Of a DNA stretch of 64,000 nt, positions 1 to 8,314 are shown one piece after another. The notes beneath the pieces were generated by a model. The model saw nothing but the letters and a program-made list of their open reading frames with translations. It was not told the origin of the DNA and searched no databases. The stretch's first letter is position 1, and the number at the start of each line of letters is the position of its first letter. Origin of the DNA: CAZXCK01 sp964639225 (GTDB lineage Bacteria > Chloroflexota > Anaerolineae > Aggregatilineales > Phototrophicaceae). The position numbers and the translations under genes are program-made. The stretch spans positions 4,917-68,916 of the forward strand of contig CAZXCK010000008.1 in assembly GCA_964639225.1 (NCBI GenBank), written 5' to 3'.

Positions 1-84
1 TATCTGCTGAACAGCGGGTCCCCAAACCTGGAAATGCACGCCCTGCCCCAGACAGTGCGCCCCCAGTGGATACTTCTGTGTCAT
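1..84 (-). CDS. N-terminal fragment of a CBM48/GH13 alpha-glucan enzyme (TreZ-like)
   Basis: Only the first 28 codons lie in the window; the gene runs off the left edge on the minus strand. The start is ATG at 84-82, with a GGAGG ribosome binding site at 95-99. The peptide begins MTQKYPLGAH and continues with GVHFQVWGPAV. A glycine-valine-aromatic run followed by V-W-x-P-A is how the CBM48 domain opens in malto-oligosyltrehalose trehalohydrolases and branching/debranching enzymes of family GH13. Trehalohydrolase is the closest match from memory, but isoamylase or branching enzyme cannot be excluded from 28 residues. Confidence 0.5.
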   Translation of the reverse strand, partial: MTQKYPLGAHCLGQGVHFQVWGPAVQQI

Positions 85-185
85 GGTCCGAAACCTCCAT
101 TTCCTGTACAACCAGTGTAACGCACATGAGATAGTCTCCACAGGGGCATACGGCCTACATAGCGGACCGCAGGCGCACCATTACG

Positions 186-677
186 TCATTCTGTGCGGGG
201 CTGGCTGGGGTCCATACCCCATACATGGAAGATAAAATCCTGCGGAAATGTCGCGACTCCCATCTGATTGAGCACCGCCAGCAACTGCGCCCGATGGTCC
301 GTCCCATGATTGACGACATGCACCAGCACCTGCCATACCTTCATATGCTCAAAATCGGTCTGGAGCATATCGTCGGTCAGCCCGTCCAGATATTCACGCA
401 TCCGTCCCTCAACCGCATCCCAGAAAACGCGCACGCTGGCCCGGTCATGGAACGCCTCCGGGTCCAGGAAGTCCGGCAGCGCCTCGCCACGCAGCCCGCT
501 GAACCAGCGATCATCGACACTCATCATATGGACGGTCTGGTCCCGCACCGAACCCACTGAGTACGAATTTTCCCGTAAAAACTGCTCATCCGTCAGACCG
601 ACGATACATCGCTCCCATATCCGACGATTCACTGTGAAATGATAGTGATACAACTGCCGTATGTCATTCGCTTCCAT
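186..677 (-). CDS. DinB-like four-helix protein (DinB/YfiT superfamily)
   Basis: This 163-residue protein has the size and pattern of DinB/YfiT-type proteins: a helical bundle with a His triad that binds a divalent metal. Candidate ligands are the His in QTVHMM near residue 49 and the two His in VNHGTDHRAQ near residues 123-127, a spacing typical of the family. Members include damage-inducible proteins and thiol-dependent S-transferases, so the reaction cannot be assigned. The gene stands alone between the left-edge GH13 gene and a lipoprotein gene on the same strand, and its substrate is unknown. Confidence 0.7.
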   Translation of the reverse strand: MEANDIRQLYHYHFTVNRRIWERCIVGLTDEQFLRENSYSVGSVRDQTVHMMSVDDRWFSGLRGEALPDFLDPEAFHDRASVRVFWDAVEGRMREYLDGLTDDMLQTDFEHMKVWQVLVHVVNHGTDHRAQLLAVLNQMGVATFPQDFIFHVWGMDPSQPRTE

Positions 678-750
678 TACATACCTTTCCGCTAATGTTT
701 ACAGAACATATATTCTATCATATATTTACAACCAATGCCGGAATCAAAAA

Positions 751-770
751 GTCCGCCCTGTCGGACGGAC
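751..770 (-). terminator. Probable intrinsic terminator after the DUF2807 lipoprotein gene
   Basis: A short GC-rich dyad (GTCCG/CGGAC at 751-755 and 762-766) is followed in the minus direction by five T (A at 746-750 on the plus strand). It lies about 20 bases beyond the stop of the gene at 791-1531. The stem is only five pairs, so confidence is moderate. Confidence 0.45.
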
Positions 771-790
771 ATTTTGAAGATCGATGAACG

Positions 791-1531
791 CTAACCCATC
801 TTCGACACCGAGCCAATGCCGGAAATCTGCTCCGTCACGGTCGGATCGCCGATGTAACGCACGTTACCGGCACCGCTGATGCGCACATCCAGGCTGTCGC
901 TGACTCGTATCGCGCAGTTGCCAGTGCCGCTCACCCGAATCTCGGCGCTGCGCGTCTCCAGCGCGGAACCGTCCAGTTCGCCAGCCCCGCTGATATTAAC
1001 ATTCAGCACGTCCGATGTACCCGCCAGCCTGATGTCACCGGAACCACTCACTTCAACGCGCGTCTGCTGGGCACTATAGTCCGACACCCGCGCCGAACTC
1101 GAACCAGACAGCTTCAGATCAAACTCGTCCATTTCGAAACCCGGCCCCACCTCAACCCGGGCCGAACCCGACAAATGCACAGCTTTGAGATTAGGCATTG
1201 TTACACGATATTCAATAGCACGACTTGGGTTGATCGACGTATTGCGCTGCACACCCAGGTCCAGGCTCCAGCCGCTGACCTCACTTGTCAACAGTGGCAG
1301 CAGGTTGTCATCCCCCACAATCGTCAGCGAAAACGTGTCGCTGTGCTCAATAATCAACCGGCCAGAGCCGCCCAGACGAATTTCATCGAACCGGGTGGCA
1401 CTCCGCACCTCTTCGACCACCGTACCGGAACCGCTCACGACATTGAGCAGCCCGCCCGCACTGCCGCAGCCTGTTACAGCAAACAGGCTCAGCACAAGAA
1501 ACAATGTCATCCCTGCAAAACGACGGGACAT
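791..1531 (-). CDS. Surface lipoprotein with DUF2807 beta-solenoid domain
   Basis: The 246-residue product starts with a lipoprotein signal: a hydrophobic stretch ending in FAVTGCGS, so Cys22 would be lipidated. The rest is a repetitive, Ser/Gly-rich pattern (SGSGTVVEEVR, LSGSARVEV, VSGSGDIRL, ISGAGELDG, VSGTGNCAI, ISGAGNVRY) spaced about 20 residues apart. This is characteristic of DUF2807, the auto-transporter adhesin head-like family, which folds as a right-handed beta-helix. It probably sits on the outer face of the membrane. A strong ribosome binding site (GAGGGGGA) precedes the ATG. Members are often linked to envelope stress or adhesion, but no function is firmly known. Confidence 0.8.
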   Translation of the reverse strand: MSRRFAGMTLFLVLSLFAVTGCGSAGGLLNVVSGSGTVVEEVRSATRFDEIRLGGSGRLIIEHSDTFSLTIVGDDNLLPLLTSEVSGWSLDLGVQRNTSINPSRAIEYRVTMPNLKAVHLSGSARVEVGPGFEMDEFDLKLSGSSSARVSDYSAQQTRVEVSGSGDIRLAGTSDVLNVNISGAGELDGSALETRSAEIRVSGTGNCAIRVSDSLDVRISGAGNVRYIGDPTVTEQISGIGSVSKMG

Positions 1532-1649
1532 TGCACTTCCCCCTCTGGATTTTGATATGCGTTTTGTGTTGTGTTTGGTGTGTTTCTAGCACCTAATACG
1601 CAGCGGCTGGCCGCAGGTTGCACAACCGCGATCCAAAACCCAGCATCAA

Positions 1650-2426
1650 TCAGGTCTCACTGCCGAACTGAGGGTTAAAATCATCACCAGCCTGCCCCAG
1701 GCTGTCCACCGATTCACGACCGGCCCGGTGTCCCTGCCCCCGGCGCACGCGGTAATCGATATAGAAGCTCATCGCCAGATAGTAAGCGGGATAATACAGG
1801 CTGATATACACCAGCGACATGTTGGGCGGGGTCTGCGCCAGCAGCACAAAAATAATGCCGAACCATACCACACCCAGCGACCATGTCACTCGCCAGAAGA
1901 CATAGTTCCGGCTGGGGTACAGATAGCGTGTGGGGATGAACGTCAGCACAGCGGGGACCGTCACCAGCAGCACCGCGATCAACGATGCCGGCTGAAGCCA
2001 GTACAGATATAGCGCGATAACATTCCAGTAGCTGGGGAAACCCAGGAAGAAGTTGTCGTCGGTTTTCATGTTAACCTGGCCGTAAGCATATAACCCGGCC
2101 AGCAGCGGAACAGCCGTCCACAGCGGATGCGGCAGCAGCGACGCCTGCCACATAATGAAAACCGGCACCCAGACGAATGTCAGCATGTCGATGACGTTAT
2201 CCATCATCGCGCCATCGAAATTCGGCAGCACCTCACGCACGCGGAAACGGCGTGCCAGAATACCGTCCGTCGCGTCGATCAGCATGCAGATCACCAGCAG
2301 AACAAACGCCCGGCGGGTGAATCCGTCAGCAGCGGCGTACAACGCGAACATACCCAGCACGCCGCCGATAGCAGTATAGATATGCACGCCCCACGCCCGC
2401 AGCCGCAAGTAGGTGATGTTATCCAT
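1650..2426 (-). CDS. pcs: Phosphatidylcholine synthase-like CDP-alcohol phosphatidyltransferase
   Basis: This is a 258-residue membrane protein with about seven hydrophobic segments. It carries the CDP-alcohol phosphotransferase motif as D51-x2-D54-G-x2-A58-R59, then G72-x3-D76-x3-D80. The twelve-residue spacing between AR and G, the N-terminal RAWGVH motif and a later MKTDDNFFLGFP segment are typical of phosphatidylcholine synthases, which condense CDP-diacylglycerol with free choline. The gene lies 124 bases after an ABC permease gene on the same strand, so it may be the last gene of that operon. A choline substrate is inferred from family resemblance; another head-group alcohol is possible. 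Confidence 0.7.
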   Translation of the reverse strand: MDNITYLRLRAWGVHIYTAIGGVLGMFALYAAADGFTRRAFVLLVICMLIDATDGILARRFRVREVLPNFDGAMMDNVIDMLTFVWVPVFIMWQASLLPHPLWTAVPLLAGLYAYGQVNMKTDDNFFLGFPSYWNVIALYLYWLQPASLIAVLLVTVPAVLTFIPTRYLYPSRNYVFWRVTWSLGVVWFGIIFVLLAQTPPNMSLVYISLYYPAYYLAMSFYIDYRVRRGQGHRAGRESVDSLGQAGDDFNPQFGSET

Positions 2427-2550
2427 CTGGGGAGAGTAGCCTTTGATTAACGTTATTCATCCGTCGTACCGGTAAATGCCGGCACACTCCCGCCCATGTT
2501 AACATCATCCACTTCCCTGCGGTATGCACAATCTGGACGACGCCACAGAT

Positions 2551-3447
2551 CTAGCGCCGCATACGTGGGTCGGCCAGGTCGCGCAGGCCATCGCCCACAA
2601 AATTCAGCGCCATCACCAGGATCGCGATCGCCAGACCAGGGAACAACCACATCCACCACTGATCGAAAAAGTCGATACTGATGGCCACCATACGCCCCCA
2701 CTCCGGTGATGACGGCTCCGCACCCAGCCCCAGGAAACTCAGTCCGGCAAACGTCAGGATGGCATTGCCGATGTCGAGAGTCGCCAGCACAATTGCCGGG
2801 GCAACGACGTTCGGCAGGATGGTGCGAAACAGAATGTACGGCCCACTCGCACCAACCGCTCGCGCCGCCTCAACATACTCGCGTGATTTGACTTCAAGCA
2901 CCAGTCCACGCACCAGACGAGCATACGTAGGCCACCACACCACCACCAGCGCCAGCACCGCATTGCGAATATCCGGCCCCAGCGCCGCCGTCACCGCCAG
3001 CGCCAGAATGATCGTCGGGAAGGCAAAAAATAATTCGGTGATGCGCATAAGCAGTTCATCCCACAAACCGCCCAGGTAGCCGGCCAGCGCGCCAACTACC
3101 GTGCCGAGAATGCTGCCAATGCTGATGACAGCAAAGCCCGCCGTCATCGTGATGCGGCCACCATACAACACCCGGCTGAAAATATCCCGGCCCAGTTCAT
3201 CCGTACCCATACGGTGGACTTCGTTTGGCGGGCTGAGACGCATCACCAGGTCCTGCTGCAAGGGTTCAAAGGGCGCCAGCACATCCGCCAGGATGGCGAT
3301 CAGTATCCAGAGGACGACAATCACAACACCGCTGAAAACCAGCGGATTGCGCATCGTATTTTTGAGTACATCCCACACCTGCGCCCGCCGACCGGGTAAA
3401 TCGCTGTCCTGAGTGGAGTCGGCAGACAGCCGAGCAATGTTTTCCAT
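2551..3447 (-). CDS. Peptide/nickel-type ABC transporter permease, DppC family
   Basis: Inner-membrane permease of the DppC/OppC type, 298 residues from the ATG at 3447. The longer reading starting at 3516 would overlap the upstream permease by 50 bases and adds no conserved sequence, so the inner start is preferred. It shows an N-terminal transmembrane segment, the GTDELGRDIFSRVLYGGR motif that opens the family domain, and the cytoplasmic EAA loop EAARAVGASGPYILFRTILP, which contacts the ATPase. It follows the DppB-like gene by 19 bases. No ATPase gene follows, so the transporter must borrow ATP-binding subunits encoded elsewhere. Confidence 0.88.
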   Translation of the reverse strand: MENIARLSADSTQDSDLPGRRAQVWDVLKNTMRNPLVFSGVVIVVLWILIAILADVLAPFEPLQQDLVMRLSPPNEVHRMGTDELGRDIFSRVLYGGRITMTAGFAVISIGSILGTVVGALAGYLGGLWDELLMRITELFFAFPTIILALAVTAALGPDIRNAVLALVVVWWPTYARLVRGLVLEVKSREYVEAARAVGASGPYILFRTILPNVVAPAIVLATLDIGNAILTFAGLSFLGLGAEPSSPEWGRMVAISIDFFDQWWMWLFPGLAIAILVMALNFVGDGLRDLADPRMRR

Positions 3448-3466
3448 AGTCAATCGGTATTCTGTC

Positions 3467-4489
3467 TCAATCCGCTGTCCGGATTCTTGGGTCCAACACA
3501 AAGTAAAGCATGTCAACCATAAGATTGACGATCACGTAGATCAGCGCGATGACCATACTCACCCCCATAATCGCCGGGAAATCCTGCGACACCGACGCCC
3601 GGAACATATAACGCCCGATACCCGGCCAGGCGAAGATCGACTCGGTCAGCACCGCGCCTGCCAGCAGGCTGCCATATGACAGGCCGATCACCGTCACTAC
3701 CGGGATCATCGCATTAGACAGCGCATGGCGCATAATCACCACCACCGACGACAACCCTTTCGAGTACGCCGTGCGAATATAATCCTGATCGATGACTTCC
3801 AGCATGGCCGAGCGCGTAATCCGGGCGATCATCGCCGAGACAAAACTCCCCAGCACAAACGCCGGCAGAATAATGTGAGAAAAGGCGTTGCCCAGGGTGG
3901 CCGTCTGCCCGGCCAGCAGACTGTCGATCAGATATAGGTTAGTCACCGCTGGCGGCGGCACCACGCCGATGCTTAATCGGCCCGGCCCGGCCACCCAGCC
4001 AAGCTGCCCGTAAAAGATGTTGAGCGCGATGAGCGCTAGCAGAAAAACAGGGAAACTCACCCCCACCAGCGCGAAAACACGCATCAGATAATCGACAATC
4101 GAGTTACGCCACACAGCGGAGATCACACCAAAGCTGATGCCCATCGTAATCCCGATCACCAACGCCAGCGTCGCCAGTTCCATCGTCGCCGGCAGATGCT
4201 GCCCGATGTCATCGACGATAGGCTGCCGCGTGCGAATCGACGTGCCCATATCGCCTTGCAGGATGTTCGTCAGGTACGTCCAGTACTGGACGTACAGTGG
4301 CTCATCCAGACCCCACTTCTCACGGAAAGCCTGCACCATCCGCTCATCGTTGAGTGCATTCTGCGGCAGGTTGGCCGTAACCGGATCAGCCGGTACGGCG
4401 TTGGCGATCATAAACGCCACTACTGTAATCCCTAACAGCAGTGGCAGTGTGAATAACAGCCGTCTGAAAAAATAGAATTGGAATGACAT
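3467..4489 (-). CDS. Peptide/nickel-type ABC transporter permease, DppB family
   Basis: This 340-residue membrane protein has the classic DppB/OppB start (FFRRLLFTLPLLLGITVVAF), a large extracytoplasmic region after the first transmembrane helix, and an EAA-type loop (YIRTAYSKGLSSVVVIMRHA) before the last helices. It pairs with the DppC-like permease downstream to form the pore for short peptides or similar solutes. It follows the binding-protein gene by 91 bases, and that gap contains a strong hairpin. Confidence 0.9.
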   Translation of the reverse strand: MSFQFYFFRRLLFTLPLLLGITVVAFMIANAVPADPVTANLPQNALNDERMVQAFREKWGLDEPLYVQYWTYLTNILQGDMGTSIRTRQPIVDDIGQHLPATMELATLALVIGITMGISFGVISAVWRNSIVDYLMRVFALVGVSFPVFLLALIALNIFYGQLGWVAGPGRLSIGVVPPPAVTNLYLIDSLLAGQTATLGNAFSHIILPAFVLGSFVSAMIARITRSAMLEVIDQDYIRTAYSKGLSSVVVIMRHALSNAMIPVVTVIGLSYGSLLAGAVLTESIFAWPGIGRYMFRASVSQDFPAIMGVSMVIALIYVIVNLMVDMLYFVLDPRIRTAD

Positions 4490-4515
4490 GCCTTCTTGAT
4501 CCCACTACATAAGGG

Positions 4516-4551
4516 ACGGAGCTGGAGGATGACAGATCGCTCCAGCTCCGT
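4516..4551 (-). terminator. Intercistronic hairpin after the family 5 binding-protein gene
   Basis: There are twelve perfect base pairs: arm ACGGAGCTGGAG at 4516-4527 and its complement at 4540-4551. The hairpin lies between the stop of the binding-protein gene (4581) and the start of the first permease gene (4489). Such hairpins partly terminate transcription or protect the upstream mRNA, giving more binding protein than permease. Confidence 0.65.
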
Positions 4552-4580
4552 TTGTCATTGGTGCAAAAGGAGACCGTCGC

Positions 4581-6179
4581 TTATTCGGAACGGCTCAACA
4601 GCGAGACATCCAGCAGCCAGGCCGGGTGCAGAATATAACCTTCGATGTCAGTACCGTAAGCCGTCTGCAGCGCCGGGTTGTTAAACGGCGCGAAAATGCC
4701 GTTTTCCTGCATCCACAACTGAAGCTCACCGTACAGTTCCAGGCGCACATCGTTGTCAGTCTCAACGGCGACCTGCTCAATCAGCGCCTGAATTTCAGGA
4801 TCGACCATATCCAGCGACCAGTTGGCGCGCTCGTCGGCCACTTTACCGCCCGGCAGGAAGCTGAGGAAGTCCTTCGGGTCAAGAATATCCGGCCCCCAGA
4901 ACCAGTAACCAAAGCCCTGCAGGCCCTGGCGGTACTCTTCCAGCGAAACCTGAAGCTCGCCCGGGTTCAGCGTAATCGTGATGCCGATCTCGGCCAGGTC
5001 CGACTGAATCTTCTGAGCATTGGTGTTCATATTCACACCCTGCCACGAGAAGTCCGGGTAGGACAGCGTGATGCTGAAGCCATCCGGGTAGCCGGCCTCG
5101 GCCATTAGCTCACGCGCCATATCCAGATCGCGGGTCAGCGCCTGATCTTCCTGCAGCGCGCCGGCCACCACAAAGACCAGATTAGAGGCCGGGGTACGAC
5201 CACCCCACAGGACTTTGTAACCCTCGTAGTCCAGCGCGTAACGGATAGCGCGCTGCACCAGCGGATCGGACACCGGGCCGCCCAGTTCGGGGTCAGCATT
5301 CATCAGCAGGAAGTGCGTATACACGCTGGCATCGCTGAAGATCTCGATATCGGGGTTATCGGTCATGGCCGAAATCTGGTCATTGGACAGGTCCAGCGCC
5401 ATGTCGATGTCGCCACTTTCCAGCGTCAGCTTCTGCGTGGCCGGTTCCGGGATGTTCTGGATAATCACCCGATCGAAGTACGGCTGTTCGCCCCAGTAGT
5501 CAGGGTTGCGCACCAGCACGGTCTGAACTTCGCGCGTCCAGCTCTCCAGAATATACGGACCCGTACCGGCAGAGGTGCTGTTGAGGTAAACCTCAGCCTC
5601 GTCGGTATCAAAAGCGTCCTCAGCGTCGGTGCCGCCGTTGGCGATAACCGTCTCGGAGTCCACAATCGAGAAAGCATAATTGGCCAGCAGCGCCAGGAAA
5701 GCCGGGTCGATGTCGTTCAGGCTGATCGTCACCGTGCCGTCTTCATTGGCCACCACATCGGCGATATTGTTCGCCAGGAACGACGGGTTGCCGCGCACGT
5801 TCTGCAGCCGCTTCAGCGAGAACACCACGTCATCGGCGGTCAGCGGATTGCCACTCACGAAAGTTACATCGTCACGCAGCACAAACGTATACGCCAGACC
5901 ATCGTCAGAAATGCTCCAGTCAGCCGCCAGCATCGGCAGAATCTCGCTGGCATCCTCATCCGGGAAGGTGACCAGCGTGCTGTAGGTCACGCGGTTGATG
6001 ATACCCGTCGTCTGCGTGAAACCACGCGCCGGGTCCAGCGAGTCCGTGCTCTCAACATGCCCGATAACGAGCACCTCTTCATCTTGGGCCATCGCCGACA
6101 TACTGCTGAGTGCCACCAAAAGCACCAGCACGAGTGTCAGCGCCAGCAGGCGAGGATACCGCGAAGCGAGTTTACTCAT
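4581..6179 (-). CDS. ABC transporter substrate-binding protein, family 5 (peptide/opine type)
   Basis: The 532-residue exported protein has a signal peptide that ends SSMSAMA before QDEE. There is no lipobox cysteine, so it is probably cleaved by signal peptidase I. The family 5 (DppA/OppA) fold is seen in the segments ESTDSLDPARGF, YTFVLRDDVTFVSGNPLTADDVVFSLKR, GTGPYILESW and AGYPDGFSITL. It delivers substrate to the two permeases that follow. Peptides are the usual ligands, but the family also binds opines, sugars and nickel, and the ligand here is unknown. The ribosome binding site is AAGGGG. It is transcribed away from the M24 peptidase gene at 6416. Confidence 0.9.
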   Translation of the reverse strand: MSKLASRYPRLLALTLVLVLLVALSSMSAMAQDEEVLVIGHVESTDSLDPARGFTQTTGIINRVTYSTLVTFPDEDASEILPMLAADWSISDDGLAYTFVLRDDVTFVSGNPLTADDVVFSLKRLQNVRGNPSFLANNIADVVANEDGTVTISLNDIDPAFLALLANYAFSIVDSETVIANGGTDAEDAFDTDEAEVYLNSTSAGTGPYILESWTREVQTVLVRNPDYWGEQPYFDRVIIQNIPEPATQKLTLESGDIDMALDLSNDQISAMTDNPDIEIFSDASVYTHFLLMNADPELGGPVSDPLVQRAIRYALDYEGYKVLWGGRTPASNLVFVVAGALQEDQALTRDLDMARELMAEAGYPDGFSITLSYPDFSWQGVNMNTNAQKIQSDLAEIGITITLNPGELQVSLEEYRQGLQGFGYWFWGPDILDPKDFLSFLPGGKVADERANWSLDMVDPEIQALIEQVAVETDNDVRLELYGELQLWMQENGIFAPFNNPALQTAYGTDIEGYILHPAWLLDVSLLSRSE

Positions 6180-6334
6180 AACTGTTTACCCCTTAACGAG
6201 AATGTGTAGAATGTCGGTACATTACAATTTGCTAATGCCGCATTATTGTATCCGATCCATTGCCACGCGGCAAAAACCAACCCCACCGGATTTGCACGAA
6301 ATTGTCCACGACTATTTTGGGCGAATTGGACAAC

Positions 6335-6363
6335 GTGACGAGCATCGCCGAACATGCTATAGT
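6335..6363 (+). promoter_or_regulatory. Putative sigma-70-type promoter for the M24/RidA/LLM unit
   Basis: A -35-like GTGACG (6335-6340) is separated by 17 bases from a -10-like TATAGT (6358-6363), about 50 bases before the GTG start at 6416. An inverted repeat TTGTCCA (6302-6308) / TGGACAA (6327-6333) lies just upstream and could be a regulator site. The call rests on consensus matching only. Confidence 0.35.
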
Positions 6364-6415
6364 CTTTGCGCTGTTTTTGTACTTATGCAACATCAACCGC
6401 CGGAGAAAATAACCC

Positions 6416-7564
6416 GTGAACTATCAGGAAAATCTTGAACGTTTTCAACTGGCCATCAACGGCCAAGCCGACCTTGTCTTTTTGCCGATCTCGGCTGACC
6501 TGCAATATTTGACGGGCATACCACGTGACATCCCCAACTTTGGCGCGGTGCTGCATCCAGGCGGCTGGCTGGAAGGTCTGTGGCTGTCACCATCGAAAAC
6601 CCCGGTGCTGACCCTCACCCGCATGAGCGCCGAGTTCGGCGCGCTGGCTGGTGCTGGCAGCGTAGACCGGCGCATCCTGGGCGATTTTGATGACCCGGTG
6701 GCACTCGTGCGCGATATTCTGGCTGGTTTCGACCTGCCCACCACACCCAGAGTTGCCATCAGCGACCATACAAAAGGCGAAACAGTCGTCGGCCTGCAGG
6801 GGATTCTACCCGGCGCGGTTTACATTTCCGCCACTGAACTGCTCAACCCGCAGCGTGCTGTAAAGTCCGCCGAAGAGATCGAGGCCATGCGCCGCGCCGG
6901 GGCTGTCACTGAGGCCGCTTTCACTGATGTCCTGAAGCAGCTCAAAATCGGCATGACCGAACTGGACATCATCGCCGAGGTCGATTTTCAGCTCAAGCGG
7001 CACGGTTCGCTGGGACCGTCGTTCACTACATCGCTATATAACTCCGGCCCCAATCATCCGATGAAGATGGGCAAACGCCTGGAAACCTGGCCGCGCGTCC
7101 TCACCGCGCCCGTATCCATACTGTTTGACTTCGGCGCGGCCATGCCCGATGGTATGTGTTACGACTTTGGCCGCACTGTCTCGTTCGGCGAACCGCCCGC
7201 CGAGTTCCAGCGCATTTACGATCTGGTGATGGCGTCGCAGCGAGCCGGCATCGAAGCCCTGCGTGCCGGAGCCACCACCTGCGCCGAAGTGGACGCCGCC
7301 GCCCGCAAAGTCATCGAAGACGGCGGCTACGGCCCGGAATTCCGTCACCGGCTGGGGCACGGCATCGGCCTGGACGTCCACGAAGCGCCCTTCCTCACCA
7401 GAACGGACCACACACCGGTTCAGGAAGGCATGATGTTCACCATCGAGCCAAGCATTATTCAATTCGAGTCGTTCTCGGCACGTGTGGAAGATATCATCGT
7501 GGCCCGGCCCGGCGGTGGCGAACCGCTCACGACCGGCTTCCAGTCGCTCATCGTCGTCGAATAA
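6416..7564 (+). CDS. M24-family metallopeptidase, Xaa-Pro dipeptidase-like
   Basis: This 382-residue cytoplasmic protein starts at GTG 6416, with GGAG at 6402-6405. The N-terminal half is a creatinase-type domain. The C-terminal pita-bread domain shows the metal ligands: Asp in LFDFGAAMPDG, Asp in CYDFGRT, His in HRLGHGIGLDVHEAP, and Glu in FTIEPS and in ARVEDIIV. It should hydrolyse Xaa-Pro dipeptides or a related amide bond; creatinase and ectoine-hydrolase relatives share the fold. It heads a four-gene unit with RidA, a TIGR04076 protein and a flavin oxidoreductase, and faces a peptide-type importer operon, so its substrate may be what that importer brings in. Confidence 0.88.
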   Translation: MNYQENLERFQLAINGQADLVFLPISADLQYLTGIPRDIPNFGAVLHPGGWLEGLWLSPSKTPVLTLTRMSAEFGALAGAGSVDRRILGDFDDPVALVRDILAGFDLPTTPRVAISDHTKGETVVGLQGILPGAVYISATELLNPQRAVKSAEEIEAMRRAGAVTEAAFTDVLKQLKIGMTELDIIAEVDFQLKRHGSLGPSFTTSLYNSGPNHPMKMGKRLETWPRVLTAPVSILFDFGAAMPDGMCYDFGRTVSFGEPPAEFQRIYDLVMASQRAGIEALRAGATTCAEVDAAARKVIEDGGYGPEFRHRLGHGIGLDVHEAPFLTRTDHTPVQEGMMFTIEPSIIQFESFSARVEDIIVARPGGGEPLTTGFQSLIVVE

Positions 7565-7587
7565 CGCTTATCGAGAGAGGGCACGCC

Positions 7588-8013
7588 ATGACCCAGCGCC
7601 AGCACATCGCATCAGGCACCAAATGGGAAGCCATCGCCGGTTACTCGCGGGCGGTGCGCGTTGGCGATGTCGTCTACGTCGCCGGAACCACCGCCACTGA
7701 CGAAAACGGTGACGTCATTGGCAGGGGCGACCCCGGCGCGCAGGCGGCTTACATTCTGCACAAGATCGGCAAGGCGCTCGAAGCCGCTGGCGCTACACTG
7801 GAAGATGTCGTGCGCACCCGCATCTATATCACGCGCGTCGATGACTGGGAGCCGGTCGCCCGCGAGCACGGGCGTGTATTCGAGCGGATTCGCCCGGTTA
7901 ACACACTGGTCGCCGTCGCCGCGCTGGTTGGTGACGAATATCTGGTGGAAATCGAGGCCGAGGCCATCATCGACGCCAGCAATCGGAGCCGGACCCATGA
8001 GCAAACCGTTTGA
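7588..8013 (+). CDS. RidA/YjgF-family enamine/imine deaminase
   Basis: This 141-residue protein of the RidA/YjgF/UK114 family has family hallmarks in VGDVVYVAGTTATDENG, AGATLEDVVRTRIYITRVDDW and a final DEYLVEIEAEAII. The Arg in RTRIY matches the conserved substrate-binding arginine. RidA proteins hydrolyse reactive enamine/imine intermediates; other subfamilies act in catabolic clusters on aromatic or amino compounds. The ATG at 7588 follows a good GAGAGAGG site, and the last 17 bases overlap the next gene, which indicates translational coupling. Confidence 0.9.
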   Translation: MTQRQHIASGTKWEAIAGYSRAVRVGDVVYVAGTTATDENGDVIGRGDPGAQAAYILHKIGKALEAAGATLEDVVRTRIYITRVDDWEPVAREHGRVFERIRPVNTLVAVAALVGDEYLVEIEAEAIIDASNRSRTHEQTV

Positions 8014-8314
8014 ACTCTACGATCTGCGTGTCACGGTCGAGGCCATCGAGGGGCGTTCCGTGTGTGGTATGGCTGTGGGTGATTATTTCGAACTTACCCA
8101 CAGCAACCGCCTGCGCATTCCAGAGGGCAAACATTTCTGCATGTATGCCCTCAGCGCCGTGCTGCCGCTGCTGGCCGCCAAACAACGCCAGCTCGACACC
8201 AACGACTGGCTCGAATCCGATTCGCTGGTGGCCTGCCCGGACCCCGACGAACGCCTCATCATGCGTATTGAACGAACCCGCAAACGCACGCTGGACAGCG
8301 ACGAGCTAACCTGA
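7997..8314 (+). CDS. TIGR04076-family protein
   Basis: The 105-residue product contains LYDLRVTVEAIEG, CGMAVGDYFEL and CMYALSAVLPLLAAKQR, followed by a conserved ACPDPDERLIMRIER tail. This is the layout of the small TIGR04076 family, which is widespread in anaerobes and of unknown function. Two or three cysteines (in SVCGM, HFCMYA and VACPDP) are positioned as in relatives. It overlaps the RidA gene by 17 bases and shares one base with the next start, so all are one transcript. A supporting role for the neighbouring oxidoreductase is plausible but unproven. Confidence 0.7.
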   Translation: MSKPFELYDLRVTVEAIEGRSVCGMAVGDYFELTHSNRLRIPEGKHFCMYALSAVLPLLAAKQRQLDTNDWLESDSLVACPDPDERLIMRIERTRKRTLDSDELT

